NCBI RefSeq assembly: GCF_029910095.1
Contig: NZ_CP094526.1
Location: 5,270,001 to 5,334,000, forward strand
Origin: Bradyrhizobium sp. ISRA464
Lineage (GTDB): Bacteria > Pseudomonadota > Alphaproteobacteria > Rhizobiales > Xanthobacteraceae
DNA: 64,000 nt
Direction: 5' to 3'
A model generated the notes under the pieces. That model made no database searches, was not told the DNA's origin, and saw nothing but the letters and a program-made list of their open reading frames with translations. Both the position numbers and the translations under genes were made by a program. Shown here piece by piece: positions 25,047 to 36,480 of this stretch; the first letter of the stretch is position 1, and every line of letters begins with the position of its first letter.

Positions 25047-27167
25047 TTACTTCGCAAGCACCCCCGCCAACAGGGCAGGATCGCCGAGGACGGCAAGCGT
25101 CTCGCGCGGGGTGAGATGGTCGACCGCCTCGGCAAAGCTTTCGCTTGCCTCGACCCGTGCGCGCGCCACCGCAAGGTGAAGATCGATCTCGCCCGGACCG
25201 CCGCGCCTGGCCGGCGGAAGCGACGAGAGATGACGATGCAGCAATCCGGAATCCTGCCGCAGCACCGCGAGCGCAGGGGCGGACGCGGGTGCGGGCAACG
25301 AAGCCAGTTCGTTGGCGCGAACCAGCACACGAGGCGGCGCCGCCTCCTCCGGCGTCACGAACAGCGCTCGCATCCGAGGCTTCGCGGTCCAGGCCCCGAT
25401 CGGGATCGCAAACAGCAGGCCGACGATCACCGGCGACATCCACAGCAGCAGTGGAAACGACACTGCATAGACACTCGCGGCTATCGCGACACCGCACGCG
25501 GTTGGGATGCCATATTTCCGATAGAGCTCCCGCCGCTCGACCTCGCCGTCGTCGCGCCGCTGCGTCTGCCAGCCTGCATCCCGCCCGAGCAGGATTTCGA
25601 CGACTGCAGTCGACTGAAAGACCATCATGACCGGCGCGATCATCGCCGAAATCACCACCTCGGCAATGACACCTGAAAATGCCCGAAAGCCGCCGCCGAA
25701 TTGCCGGCGCGCGTCCCGCCGCGTCAGCAACAGGATGAAGCCGAGCAGCTTCGGTATGATCAGAAGCGCCATGGTGAGACCAAAGACCCACGCGGCGAGC
25801 ACGGGATCCTGGGCCGGCCAATTTGGAAACAGCGAAAAGCCCTTTGGAAAATACTCCGGACGAACGAAGCGCGCCTGCAACGAGATCAGGATTCCGAGCA
25901 GCAGGAACAAAAGCCAGAGCGGCGCGGTGATGTAGGAGCCGATCCCGGTCATGAAGTGCAGTCGCGAAATCCAGTGCAGGCGGCGCGTCGCCAGCAAAGC
26001 GAGATGCTGGAGATTGCCTTGGCACCAGCGCCGGTCGCGCGCGGCAAAATCCAGTAGCGACGGCGGTACCTCCTCGAAGCTGCCGCCGAGCACCGGCGCC
26101 ATGTAGATGCCCCAGCCGGCGCGTCGCATCAGCGCCGCCTCGACGAAATCGTGGCTCAGGATATGTCCGCCGAACGGCTTTCGTCCGGACAGTTCGGGCA
26201 GGCCCGCCTGCTCCGCAAATGCCTCAATCCTGATGATGGCATTGTGTCCCCAATAGTTGCCCTCGGAGCCATGCCACCACGCGACACCGGCGGCGATCAT
26301 CGGCCCGTACAGCCGGCCGGCAAACTGCTGCAGGCGGCTGAACAGGCTGCGCGCATTGACGATCACCGGCAGAGTCTGGATCAGCGCTGCCCGTGGATTG
26401 CTCTCCATGGCATGAACCATCCGCACCATGGTGTCGCCCGACATCAGGCTGTCGGCGTCGAGAACGATCATGAATTGGTAGGCGCCGCCGAACCGCGTGA
26501 TCCACTCGCCGATATTGCCTGATTTCCGCGCCGTGTTGTCGGCCCGATGCCGGTAATAGAGCCGCCCCGCGCCGCAGGCGCCGCACAGCGCGAGGAACGC
26601 CTGCTCCTCGGCGATCCAGATATCGGGATCGCGCGTGTCGCTCAGCACGAACCAGTCGAAGCTTTCAGCCCGTCCGGTCGCCTCGATCGACTCGTAGATG
26701 GCGCGCAGGCGCGCCATCAATTGATGCGGATTCTCGTTGTAGGTCGGAAGCAACACCGCAGTCCGGCTCGCGATCGGCGGCAATGGACCATCGCCGCGGA
26801 TGGGCAAGGCGTTCCCCTTGCGTCGAAGCAGAACGAAAAAGCCGGCAAGCGCCGACGCGAACGAAAAGCCGATCCAGGCGAGCAGCGCGACGAACAGCGC
26901 CAGCACCATGCCTTCCATGATCGTCACGCCGCCGACCTGGACCACCATGTACATCTCGTAGGCGCCCGCGGCGGTCAGCGCCGCCGTCAGCACCAGGACG
27001 AACGCGCGGCGCATGACCATGCCCGCGCCAACCGACACCGGCTTCCCGACCGCGCGCGGCGCTTGGCCAAGATCGGCCGCGGACATCGCAAGCGGGCTCT
27101 CCTGCGGAAGGAAGCCGCCGGCCGCTACGGCGACGTCGGAGTTAGGCGACGTGACTATGGCGCCCAT
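25047..27167 (-). CDS. opgH: Glucans biosynthesis glucosyltransferase H
   Basis: A 706-residue inner-membrane GT2 glucosyltransferase making the beta-glucan backbone of osmoregulated periplasmic glucans from UDP-glucose. Two N-terminal TM helices (about 52-105) precede the cytoplasmic GT domain, where PTYNENPHQL, the DAD motif (VLDADSLM) and the RRW motif (DRRWCQGN) are visible. Several TM helices follow (about 410-580), then a cytoplasmic tail. Its start overlaps the end of opgG by 13 bp, so translation is probably coupled. It corresponds to mdoH of older naming. Confidence 0.93.
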   Translation of the reverse strand: MGAIVTSPNSDVAVAAGGFLPQESPLAMSAADLGQAPRAVGKPVSVGAGMVMRRAFVLVLTAALTAAGAYEMYMVVQVGGVTIMEGMVLALFVALLAWIGFSFASALAGFFVLLRRKGNALPIRGDGPLPPIASRTAVLLPTYNENPHQLMARLRAIYESIEATGRAESFDWFVLSDTRDPDIWIAEEQAFLALCGACGAGRLYYRHRADNTARKSGNIGEWITRFGGAYQFMIVLDADSLMSGDTMVRMVHAMESNPRAALIQTLPVIVNARSLFSRLQQFAGRLYGPMIAAGVAWWHGSEGNYWGHNAIIRIEAFAEQAGLPELSGRKPFGGHILSHDFVEAALMRRAGWGIYMAPVLGGSFEEVPPSLLDFAARDRRWCQGNLQHLALLATRRLHWISRLHFMTGIGSYITAPLWLLFLLLGILISLQARFVRPEYFPKGFSLFPNWPAQDPVLAAWVFGLTMALLIIPKLLGFILLLTRRDARRQFGGGFRAFSGVIAEVVISAMIAPVMMVFQSTAVVEILLGRDAGWQTQRRDDGEVERRELYRKYGIPTACGVAIAASVYAVSFPLLLWMSPVIVGLLFAIPIGAWTAKPRMRALFVTPEEAAPPRVLVRANELASLPAPASAPALAVLRQDSGLLHRHLSSLPPARRGGPGEIDLHLAVARARVEASESFAEAVDHLTPRETLAVLGDPALLAGVLAK

Positions 27168-28672
27168 CGATAGACCCAGATCTCCGAAAGCGGCTTGTCA
27201 TCCTGCGCGGCAAGAAAGGCCCGAAGCTCGATTGGGTCCTTCTTGACTGCGCATTGGAAGCTGAGCCGCCATCCGCCTGTGTTCGGGTTCGGTTGCGTGA
27301 CGATGTTCGTGACTTCGGATTTTTCAGCCGTCACGACGCCCTTGACGCTATTGGGATCGATTCCCTTCAGATTGTCTCCGATCAGGTCGAGCACGAACAG
27401 CTTGCTGTCCTCGCCACGGGCGCCGATGCCGCTGCGTGTGAAGCGCGCAAGGGAATGGGGCTTTGGCGCGTCCGGCCCCCAATGCAGGCGATAGGTGAGA
27501 TTGTTCTCGCTCTTGGCCTTGAGCGGCGCCTTCGGCCGCCAGAACGCCGCGATGTTGTCGTGGATCTCTTCCTTGGTCGGAATCTCGATCAGGATGACCG
27601 CGCCCTCGCCCCAGTCGCCGATCGGTTCGACCCACAGGCTTGGACGTTTCTCGAAGCGCGATTCGATGTCCTGATAGGCGAAGAAATTCTTTTCCCGCTG
27701 CATCAGCCCGAACCCGTGCGGATTGACGTCCTGGAACGTGCTGATCTGCAGGTCGCGCGGATTGCTCAGGGGACGCCAGAGGCTCTCGCCTTTGCCGTTG
27801 TAGATCGCAAGCCCGTCGGAATCGTGCACGGAGGGCCGAAAATCGTCGACGTCATTGCGATCGTTGGGCCCGAAGAAGAACATGCTCGTCATCGGCGCCA
27901 GGCCGGCGTGCTCGAGATCAGAACGCGGATAGAGCGATGCCTCGACATCGAACACCGTGGTGTTCCCGGGTCTGATCGTGAAGCGATAGCTCGCCGCGCA
28001 GCTCTTGCTGTCGAGCAAGGCATGAATGACGAGCGAGGTCGCGTTGGGCACGGGCCGCTCGAGCCAGAACGCCTTGAAGTACGGAAACTCCTCGCCCTTT
28101 GCCTCACCGGTGTCGATCGACAGACCGCGCGCCGACAGGCCGTAGATCTCATCCTTGGCGACGGCGCGGAAATAGCTCGCCCCCAGGAAGACACAGACCT
28201 CGTCGTAGTAGTCCGGCTTGTTGATCGGCGCGTGGATACGAAATCCGGCAAAGCCGAGGTCCGTCTCGGTGAACGCCGGCACGTTCTCACCGAACGAAAA
28301 ATCGTCCTTGCTATAGCGGATTTCGCTGACCTTGCCGTCAGCGACCTCGAAGAGGGTGACCTTGTTCTTGTAGAAAAAGCCGCGGTGAAAGAACTGCGCC
28401 TGGAAGGGCAGTTTCTCACCACGCCAAAGCGCGTGCTCGGGCAGGAAGCGGATCGATCGGTACTGATCGTAGGTCAGGTCCTTCAGGCCGCCAGGCAACT
28501 TCTCATCCGGCGCCTCGAACGACTTGCTGGCGAGATTGCGGGCAAGCTCCCTCACCATGGAAGGGTTGAAGGGTGCGTCCGACGTGTTCCCTGCGGCTGC
28601 GGCCTCTCGCCGCGGCAAGAGCATCAGTGTCGGCAACATGGCCGATCCATGGAGTAGTTGGCGGCGATTCAA
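27155..28672 (-). CDS. opgG: Glucans biosynthesis protein G/D (periplasmic)
   Basis: A roughly 505-residue OpgG/OpgD-family protein acting in the periplasm on the nascent glucan made by OpgH. The N terminus NRRQLLHGSAMLPTLMLLP is a twin-arginine signal. Family segments include LTYDQYRSIRF, YFRAVAKDEIYGLSARGL, TSMFFFGPNDR and the C-terminal WRLSFQ region. I favour a TTG start at about 28672, which places NRRQLL at the very N terminus and has AGGAG about 5 bases upstream. An in-frame ATG at 28735 would add 21 residues before the signal. OpgD is the Tat-exported paralog in enterobacteria, so the G/D assignment is open. Confidence 0.88.
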   Translation of the reverse strand: MNRRQLLHGSAMLPTLMLLPRREAAAAGNTSDAPFNPSMVRELARNLASKSFEAPDEKLPGGLKDLTYDQYRSIRFLPEHALWRGEKLPFQAQFFHRGFFYKNKVTLFEVADGKVSEIRYSKDDFSFGENVPAFTETDLGFAGFRIHAPINKPDYYDEVCVFLGASYFRAVAKDEIYGLSARGLSIDTGEAKGEEFPYFKAFWLERPVPNATSLVIHALLDSKSCAASYRFTIRPGNTTVFDVEASLYPRSDLEHAGLAPMTSMFFFGPNDRNDVDDFRPSVHDSDGLAIYNGKGESLWRPLSNPRDLQISTFQDVNPHGFGLMQREKNFFAYQDIESRFEKRPSLWVEPIGDWGEGAVILIEIPTKEEIHDNIAAFWRPKAPLKAKSENNLTYRLHWGPDAPKPHSLARFTRSGIGARGEDSKLFVLDLIGDNLKGIDPNSVKGVVTAEKSEVTNIVTQPNPNTGGWRLSFQCAVKKDPIELRAFLAAQDDKPLSEIWVYRWAP

Positions 28673-28890
28673 GGCATCTCCTGCTGGCTGATCGGGACGC
28701 CGCAATGAAACCGCCGAGCGGTCGCGGAGTTCCATCGTTGCAGCGTGCACGAGAAGATTGCTTGGGGACGGAGCGGTGCGGCTTTCTCCAAAGCAAGGAG
28801 ACAAAGCGGCAACCGCTTCGTAGCGGGCGCGGACCGGCGATTGGCGCAAGCGGGAACCGTCGCGGAAGCGCCTCGGCTGATTGCCGAGTG

Positions 28891-29787
28891 CTACTGCGTC
28901 TCCAGCGTCGGCGCGACCTCGCGCGCGACTTGCACCAAGGCTGCGATCAGGGGCGTCATCGGATCGCGTTGCGGGATCACCATGCCGATGCTGTAGTCCA
29001 CAACCGGATCGACAATCGGGATACTGCGAACGGCGTCGGCCAGTCCGAGCGTCTCCGCAAGCTTCGCAGGCATCACACTCGCCCAGCGCCCGGTCTTCAC
29101 ATGGGTGTAGAGCACGAGCAGCGAATTCGAGGTGAGCGTCGGCGTCGCCTCGCCGCCGACCGAGGTCAGCGCGCGATCGATGATGCGGCGGTTCTGCATG
29201 TCGGGCGTCAGCAGGCAGAGCGGCACAGTGCCCACTTCCTTCCACGTCACCTGCTTGCGGTCACCGAACATGGCATCGGGCGCCGTCAACAGGCGATAGC
29301 TCTCGTTGTAGAGCGGAATGGTGCGGACCTTGCCGATCGGCTCGTTCTCGATATAGGTCAGCCCGGCATCGACCTCGAGATTTTCGAGAAGGCCGAGCAC
29401 GTCGGCCGAGGTGCAGGACTGGATGCGGAAGCGCACGTCGGGGTGGCGCGCGCGGAACGGCGTCGTCAGCGCCGCCACCATGCCGAGCACGGTCGGGATC
29501 GCGGCGATGCGGATTTCGCCCGACAGCTTGTCCTTGAGGCTGTTGATCTCCTGCTTCATCGCCCGCGCGTCGCCGACGATTCGTCGCGCCCAGTCGAGCG
29601 TGCGTTCGCCCTCCGGCGTGAACCCCTGGAAGCGGGAGCCGCGCTGCACCAGCATGACGCCGAGGATTTCCTCGAGCTGCTTGAGGCTGGTCGACATGGT
29701 CGGCTGGGTGACGCCACAGGCCTCCGCAGCCCGCCCGAAATGCCGTTCCTTGGCCAGCGCCAGCAGAAGTTCCAACTTGTCGATCAA
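28891..29787 (-). CDS. LysR-family regulator divergent from formate dehydrogenase operon
   Basis: A 298-residue LysR-type regulator. The winged helix-turn-helix covers residues 1-60 (HFGRAAEACGVTQPTMSTSLKQLEE) and the effector-binding domain follows (IRIAAIPTVLGMVAALTTPF). It is transcribed away from fdsGBA with a 246-bp shared intergenic region, the classic position for the pathway regulator, so it likely controls formate dehydrogenase expression. It would be the equivalent of FdsR in other bacteria by position; the ligand (formate) is inferred. Confidence 0.85.
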   Translation of the reverse strand: MIDKLELLLALAKERHFGRAAEACGVTQPTMSTSLKQLEEILGVMLVQRGSRFQGFTPEGERTLDWARRIVGDARAMKQEINSLKDKLSGEIRIAAIPTVLGMVAALTTPFRARHPDVRFRIQSCTSADVLGLLENLEVDAGLTYIENEPIGKVRTIPLYNESYRLLTAPDAMFGDRKQVTWKEVGTVPLCLLTPDMQNRRIIDRALTSVGGEATPTLTSNSLLVLYTHVKTGRWASVMPAKLAETLGLADAVRSIPIVDPVVDYSIGMVIPQRDPMTPLIAALVQVAREVAPTLETQ

Positions 29788-30033
29788 GGATCAAACCCCC
29801 ATCGCGAAAACGGTGTCCCAACACAGTCACAAGTAGCACGGCCGCGGCGCGATCCTAACCCCAAAAGCATGGCGGAAGTTCGTGATTTCAGGCCATTATT
29901 GCGATCCCAAATCACCCCATTCTACTACGCTATTAATCGCGTTTCGCAATCGCCGCATGAGACGGCTTTATTGATGTTTCGAAGGATTCCAACTCTCATA
30001 CGGACAGTCGAAAAACTGATCGTGAGAGCGCGG
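29788..30033. promoter_or_regulatory. Divergent promoter region lysR / fdsG
   Basis: AT-richer than its surroundings. It contains a direct repeat AATCGC at 29936-29941 and about 29949-29954, and several T-N11-A spaced matches. Individual operator boxes cannot be fixed by eye. The oxalate-module palindrome is absent here. Confidence 0.45.
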
Positions 30034-30506
30034 ATGACGTCGGAATACGAACCTTGGGACGAGGCGCGCGGCGCCGAAATCATCGCCGAACATGCCAAGC
30101 TCGAAGGCGCCACGCTGGTCATCCTGCACGCGCTGCAAGAGGCGTTCGGCTACGTACCGGAGCCGGCGATCCCGATGGTCGCGCAAGCGCTCAATCTGTC
30201 CCGCGCCGAGGTGCACGGCGTATTCACCTTCTACCACGACTTCCGCAAACAACCGGCCGGGCGCCATGTCCTGAAGCTGTGCCGCGCCGAGGCCTGCCAG
30301 GCCGCTGGCGCCGACGCGCTGGCGGCGCGGGCTGAGGCCAGACTCTGCGTTTCCCTCGGCAACACCACGGCGGATCAGCGCGTGACGCTGGAGCCGATCT
30401 ACTGCCTTGGCCTCTGCGCCACCGCCCCGTCGGCAATGCTCGATGGCCGCGTGGTCGGACGGCTCGACGAGGTGCGGATCGACGCCCTGGTCGCGGAGGC
30501 GCAGCG

Positions 30507-30510
<4 letters not shown>
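30034..30510 (+). CDS. fdsG: NAD-dependent formate dehydrogenase gamma subunit
   Basis: A 158-residue NuoE-like [2Fe-2S] subunit of the soluble molybdenum-containing, NAD-linked formate dehydrogenase. Cluster ligands are a C-x4-C pair (CRAEAC) and a C-x3-C pair (CLGLC). VHGVFTFYHDFRKQPAGRH is characteristic. The ATG at 30034 gives the usual short N terminus; an in-frame ATG at 29974 would add 20 residues. Its stop overlaps the start of fdsB by 4 bp (ATGA). Confidence 0.93.
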
Positions 30511-32063
<1,553 letters not shown>

Positions 32064-32075
32064 CAGGAGATCACG

Positions 32076-34952
32076 ATGTCGCTGATCCACGAAACCGATT
32101 TCGGCACGCCAGAATCGAAGTCCGAGACGATGGTCACGCTGACCATCGACGGCAAGCCGGTCACGGTGCCCGAGGGCACCTCGATCATGCGCGCCGCGAT
32201 GGAGGCCGGCACTCAGATCCCGAAGCTGTGCGCGACCGACATGGTCGATGCGTTCGGCTCATGCCGGCTCTGCCTGGTCGAGATCGAAGGACGCGCCGGC
32301 ACGCCCGCCTCCTGCACCACGCCCGTGATGCCGGGCCTCGTCGTGCACACCCAGACCGAGCGGCTGAAGAAGCTGCGCAAGGGCGTGATGGAGCTCTACA
32401 TCTCCGACCATCCGCTCGACTGCCTGACCTGTGCGGCGAACGGCGACTGCGAATTGCAGGACATGGCGGGCGCGGTGGGCCTGCGCGACGTGCGCTACGG
32501 CTATGAGGGCGAGAATCACGTCTTCGCCAAGTCCAATGGCGCGGCCAATCCGGCCTGGATGCCGAAGGACGAATCCAACCCATATTTCACCTATGATCCC
32601 TCGAAATGCATCGTCTGCTCGCGCTGCGTCCGCGCCTGCGAGGAAGTGCAAGGCACCTTCGCGCTGACGATTGCCGGCCGCGGCTTCGACAGCCGCGTCT
32701 CGCCCGGCATGAGCGAGAGCTTCCTCGGCTCCGAATGCGTCTCCTGCGGCGCCTGCGTGCAGGCCTGCCCGACCGCGACGCTGACCGAAAAATCGGTGAT
32801 CGAGATCGGCCAGCCCGAGCATTCCGTGGTCACCACCTGCGCCTATTGCGGCGTCGGCTGCGCGTTCAAGGCCGAGATGCGCGGCGAGGAAGTGGTGCGC
32901 ATGGCGCCGTACAAGGACGGCAAGGCCAATCGCGGTCATTCCTGCGTCAAGGGCCGCTTTGCCTGGGGCTACACTACCCACAAGGAACGCATCCTGAAGC
33001 CGATGATCCGCGAGCGGATCGAGGATCCCTGGCGCGAAGTGTCATGGGACGAGGCGCTCGGCTTCGCCGCCGCCAAGTTCAAGGACATCCAGCAGAAGTA
33101 TGGCCGCGACGCGGTCGGCGGCATCACCTCGTCCCGCTGCACCAATGAAGAGACCTATCTGGTGCAGAAATTGATCCGGGCCGGGTTCGGCAACAACAAT
33201 GTCGACACCTGCGCCCGCGTCTGCCACTCGCCGACCGGCTACGGCCTGTCGCAGACCTTCGGGACGTCGGCGGGCACGCAGGATTTCGATTCGGTCGAGC
33301 ACTCCGATGTCGTCATGATCATCGGCGCCAACCCAGCCTCGGCCCATCCGGTGTTCGCCTCACGGCTGAAGAAGCGGCTGCGCCAGGGCGCCAGGCTGAT
33401 CGTAATCGATCCACGCCGCACCGAGATGGTGGAATCGCCGCACGTGCAGGCGCTGCACCTGCCGCTGATGCCCGGCACCAACGTCGCCGTGCTCACCGCG
33501 CTCGCCCACGTCATCGTCACCGAGGGCCTTGTCAACGAAGCCTTCGTGCGCGAGCGCTGCGACTGGAGCGAGTTCGAGGACTGGGCGGCGTTCGTCGCGC
33601 AGCCGAAGAACAGCCCGGAAGCGACCGCGATCATGACCGGTGTCGATCCGAAGGATCTCCGCGAGGCGGCGCGGCTCTACGCCACCGGCGGCAACGCTGC
33701 GATCTATTACGGGCTCGGCGTCACCGAGCACAGCCAGGGCTCGACCACAGTCATCGCGATCGCCAACCTCGCGATGGCGACCGGCAATGTCGGCCGGCCC
33801 GGCGTCGGCGTGAACCCGCTGCGCGGCCAGAACAATGTGCAGGGCTCCTGCGACATGGGCTCATTCCCGCACGAGCTGACCGGCTATCGCCATATCTCCG
33901 GCGATGCGGTGCGCGAGCAGTTCGAAGCACTGTGGAACGTCAAGCTCAACAAGGAGCCGGGCCTGCGCATCCCCAATATGTTCGACGCCGCGATCGAGGG
34001 CACCTACATGGGGCTCTATGTGCAGGGCGAGGACATTCTGCAGTCCGATCCCAACACCAAGCACGTGGTGGCCGCGCTGTCGTCGATGGAATGCGTGATC
34101 GTCCATGACCTCTTCCTGAACGAGACCGCGAACTACGCCCACGTCTTCCTGCCCGGCTCGACCTTCCTGGAAAAGGACGGCACCTTCACCAACGCCGAGC
34201 GCCGGATCCAGCTCGTCCGCAAGGTGATGACACCGAGGAACGGATACGCGGACTGGGAGGTGACGATCCTGCTCGCCAAGGCGATGGGTTTCGAGATGCA
34301 CTACAACCATCCGTCCGAGATCATGGACGAGATCGCGGCGCTGACGCCGACCTTCGCCGGCGTCTCCTATGCCAAGCTGGAGGAACTCGGCTCGGTGCAG
34401 TGGCCCTGCAACGAGAAGGCGCCCGAGGGCACGCCGGTGATGCATATCGGCGGCTTCGTGCGCGGCAAGGGCAAGTTCATCATCACCGAATATATCGCGA
34501 CCGACGAGCGCACCGGCCCGCGTTATCCGCTGCTGCTCACCACAGGCCGCATTCTCAGCCAGTACAATGTCGGCGCGCAGACCCGCCGCACCGACAACGT
34601 GGTCTGGCACGCCGAGGACCGGCTGGAGATCCATCCCCATGACGCCGAGCAGCGCGGCGTGCGCGACGGCGACTGGGTGCGGCTGGCGAGCCGTGCCGGC
34701 GAAACCACGCTGCGTGCGCTGATCACCGACCGCGTCGCGCCCGGCGTGGTGTACACCACGTTCCATCACCCTGATACCCAAGCCAACGTGATCACGACCG
34801 ACTTCTCCGACTGGGCTACCAACTGTCCTGAGTATAAAGTCACCGCCGTGCAGGTCTCGCCGTCGAACGGTCCGACCGACTGGCAGAAAGCCTATGACGA
34901 ACAGGCGCGGCACTCCCGCCGCATCGCGCCTGCCGTGGAGGCCGCGGAGTAG
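32076..34952 (+). CDS. fdsA: NAD-dependent formate dehydrogenase alpha (catalytic) subunit
   Basis: A 958-residue molybdenum bis-MGD subunit. From the N terminus: a [2Fe-2S] ferredoxin domain (FGSCRLCLVEIEG), the His-Cys cluster region (DCLTCAANGDCELQ), two [4Fe-4S] sites (CIVCSRCVRACEEV and CVSCGACVQACPTA), the CAYCGVGC cluster of the catalytic domain, and the molybdenum ligand Cys383 in RVCHSPTGYG. The C-terminal MGD-binding domain contains LTTGRILSQYN. Cys rather than selenocysteine ligates Mo. GAGATCACGATG gives a reasonable start. It oxidises formate to CO2 and could supply NADH from oxalate-derived formate. Confidence 0.95.
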   Translation: MSLIHETDFGTPESKSETMVTLTIDGKPVTVPEGTSIMRAAMEAGTQIPKLCATDMVDAFGSCRLCLVEIEGRAGTPASCTTPVMPGLVVHTQTERLKKLRKGVMELYISDHPLDCLTCAANGDCELQDMAGAVGLRDVRYGYEGENHVFAKSNGAANPAWMPKDESNPYFTYDPSKCIVCSRCVRACEEVQGTFALTIAGRGFDSRVSPGMSESFLGSECVSCGACVQACPTATLTEKSVIEIGQPEHSVVTTCAYCGVGCAFKAEMRGEEVVRMAPYKDGKANRGHSCVKGRFAWGYTTHKERILKPMIRERIEDPWREVSWDEALGFAAAKFKDIQQKYGRDAVGGITSSRCTNEETYLVQKLIRAGFGNNNVDTCARVCHSPTGYGLSQTFGTSAGTQDFDSVEHSDVVMIIGANPASAHPVFASRLKKRLRQGARLIVIDPRRTEMVESPHVQALHLPLMPGTNVAVLTALAHVIVTEGLVNEAFVRERCDWSEFEDWAAFVAQPKNSPEATAIMTGVDPKDLREAARLYATGGNAAIYYGLGVTEHSQGSTTVIAIANLAMATGNVGRPGVGVNPLRGQNNVQGSCDMGSFPHELTGYRHISGDAVREQFEALWNVKLNKEPGLRIPNMFDAAIEGTYMGLYVQGEDILQSDPNTKHVVAALSSMECVIVHDLFLNETANYAHVFLPGSTFLEKDGTFTNAERRIQLVRKVMTPRNGYADWEVTILLAKAMGFEMHYNHPSEIMDEIAALTPTFAGVSYAKLEELGSVQWPCNEKAPEGTPVMHIGGFVRGKGKFIITEYIATDERTGPRYPLLLTTGRILSQYNVGAQTRRTDNVVWHAEDRLEIHPHDAEQRGVRDGDWVRLASRAGETTLRALITDRVAPGVVYTTFHHPDTQANVITTDFSDWATNCPEYKVTAVQVSPSNGPTDWQKAYDEQARHSRRIAPAVEAAE

Positions 34953-34954
34953 CG

Positions 34955-35791
34955 ATGCGCGAGCCCGTCCACAAGGTGAATCGGAAAGTCTGGCGTAACG
35001 GCGGGCTCAGCGAGGGTACGCGCCTGATCCCCGAAGAGACACCGCTGGCGCTGACCTACAATGGCGGCACCTATGCCGTGATGATGGGCTCGCCCGAGGA
35101 TCTCGCCGATTTTGCCATCGGCTTCAGCCTCAGCGAAGGCATCGTGCAATCCGCCGACGAGGTCGAGACGCTCCACATCGTCGAGCTCCACGACGGCATC
35201 GAGCTCAGGATGTGGCTCAAGCCGGAGAAGGCCGCGCTGATCGCCGAGCGCCGCCGGCACATTGCCGGCCCTACCGGCTGCGGCATCTGCGGGATCGATT
35301 CCATCGCGGAGGCGGTTCGCCCGGCTGCAGTCGTGGCTGCCGGCCGATCATTGGCGCCGCGCGAGGTCATGACGGCAATGGCGGCCGTCGCGCCGCTGCA
35401 GGAGATCAATCACCAGACCCGCGCCGTGCATGCCGCCGCGTTCTGGTTGCCCGGGAGCGGCATCGTGGCCCTGCGCGAGGATGTCGGCCGGCACAACGCG
35501 CTCGACAAGCTCGCAGGCGCGTTGGCGCGGGACAAGGTCGTTACGAGCGAGGGCATGGTGCTGTTGACCAGCCGCGTCTCGGTCGAGATGGTGCAGAAGA
35601 CCGCAGCGATCGGCGCGCCGCTGATGGTCGCGGTATCCGCCCCGACCGCGCTTGCGGTGCGGATGGCTGATAGCGCCGGCATCACGCTCGCCGCAATCGC
35701 GCGGTCGGACGGATTTGAAATCTTTACGCATCCGGAACGCGTCACGGGCGCGGTGGCCGGCAGGGAGTGCGCTTATGTCGTCGTCGCCTGA
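34955..35791 (+). CDS. fdhD: Formate dehydrogenase sulfurtransferase FdhD
   Basis: A 278-residue accessory protein that passes sulfur from a cysteine desulfurase to the bis-MGD cofactor of formate dehydrogenase. The sulfur-carrying cysteine pair is seen in TGCGICGIDSI (residues about 109-113), and the cofactor-binding region in LREDVGRHNALDKLAG and LTSRVSVEMVQK. It starts 2 bp after fdsA and overlaps fdsD by 17 bp, so it is part of the fds operon. Confidence 0.94.
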   Translation: MREPVHKVNRKVWRNGGLSEGTRLIPEETPLALTYNGGTYAVMMGSPEDLADFAIGFSLSEGIVQSADEVETLHIVELHDGIELRMWLKPEKAALIAERRRHIAGPTGCGICGIDSIAEAVRPAAVVAAGRSLAPREVMTAMAAVAPLQEINHQTRAVHAAAFWLPGSGIVALREDVGRHNALDKLAGALARDKVVTSEGMVLLTSRVSVEMVQKTAAIGAPLMVAVSAPTALAVRMADSAGITLAAIARSDGFEIFTHPERVTGAVAGRECAYVVVA

Positions 35792-35993
35792 CAAGCTCGT
35801 CTATATGGCGAACCAGATTGGAAAGTTCTTCCACAGCCAGGGGCGCGACCGCGCGGTGCAGGGCATCTCCGAGCACATCTGGAAATTCTGGGATCCGCGG
35901 ATGCGCAAGCAGATCTTCGCGCATCTCGACGCCGGCGGCGCCGGCCTTGATCCCGACGTCCGCGACGCGCTGAAGAGGCTGAAGCAGACTTAG
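35775..35993 (+). CDS. fdsD: Formate dehydrogenase delta subunit
   Basis: A 72-residue FdsD protein (LVYMANQIGKFFHSQGRDRA, IWKFWDPRMRKQI), found with fds-type formate dehydrogenases and needed for cofactor insertion or complex stability. The ATG at 35775 lies inside the 3' end of fdhD (17-bp overlap) and follows CAGGGAG. A hairpin with a bulged 11-bp stem (36007-36033) comes 14 bp after the stop and may end the operon. Confidence 0.92.
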   Translation: MSSSPDKLVYMANQIGKFFHSQGRDRAVQGISEHIWKFWDPRMRKQIFAHLDAGGAGLDPDVRDALKRLKQT

Positions 35994-36480
35994 CTGCGGA
36001 CAGAATTGTAGGGCGCGCAAAGGCGCGCCTACAGCTTACCTTGGGTTGGTTCTGGTACGGCGGGCTCGCAGAAGCCACCCGCGAGGTCTGGTCTTCAATG
36101 CTGCGACAGCAAGGACTGTCGCAAACGATCTGCTGTCCGAGTTGAAGCGCAACACAATCATGCAGACAGCGTAGAGCCGCCGCGCCGGGCGATGATGATA
36201 ATAATGTTGAACTCGCGCACGTCCTGCAGGCGCGGCAGCGAGGCATCGGCGATAAGCACCGTCTCATACAACGAAGGTCCAAGCGGACGCCTCAAGTCTT
36301 CGCCAAGACGTCGCCGAGTCCTTTCGGCGCCGCCACTGTGCTAGCTCCCCGTCATCACGATCGAGCCGCCAGATGCGTGGCAGACTCGGGGCGATGAGGT
36401 GTCCTGTAGCGACACGATTATTACGCATTGGCCGCTTAGACACGGATGAAGGAGAAAGAACAGCGAGAGGACAAGCCACG
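35994..36480. other. Intergenic region between fdsD and the GH26-like gene
   Basis: It starts with a hairpin, TGTAG(G)GCGCGC / GCGCGCCTACA (36007-36033), that lacks a T-tract. A leftward reading frame at about 36185-36300 (PLGPSLYETVLIADASLPR) looks protein-like but has no start and is cut by a stop, so it may be a relic. The promoter of the downstream gene is presumably in 36380-36470. Confidence 0.5.

Noticed and set aside
23272..26025. A 917-codon minus-strand frame spanning the PAS kinase and opgH
   Set aside because: It crosses two well-supported genes in other frames or strands and has no coherent domain.
27254..28657. Long plus-strand frame opposite opgG
   Set aside because: Shadow of opgG with no recognisable domain.
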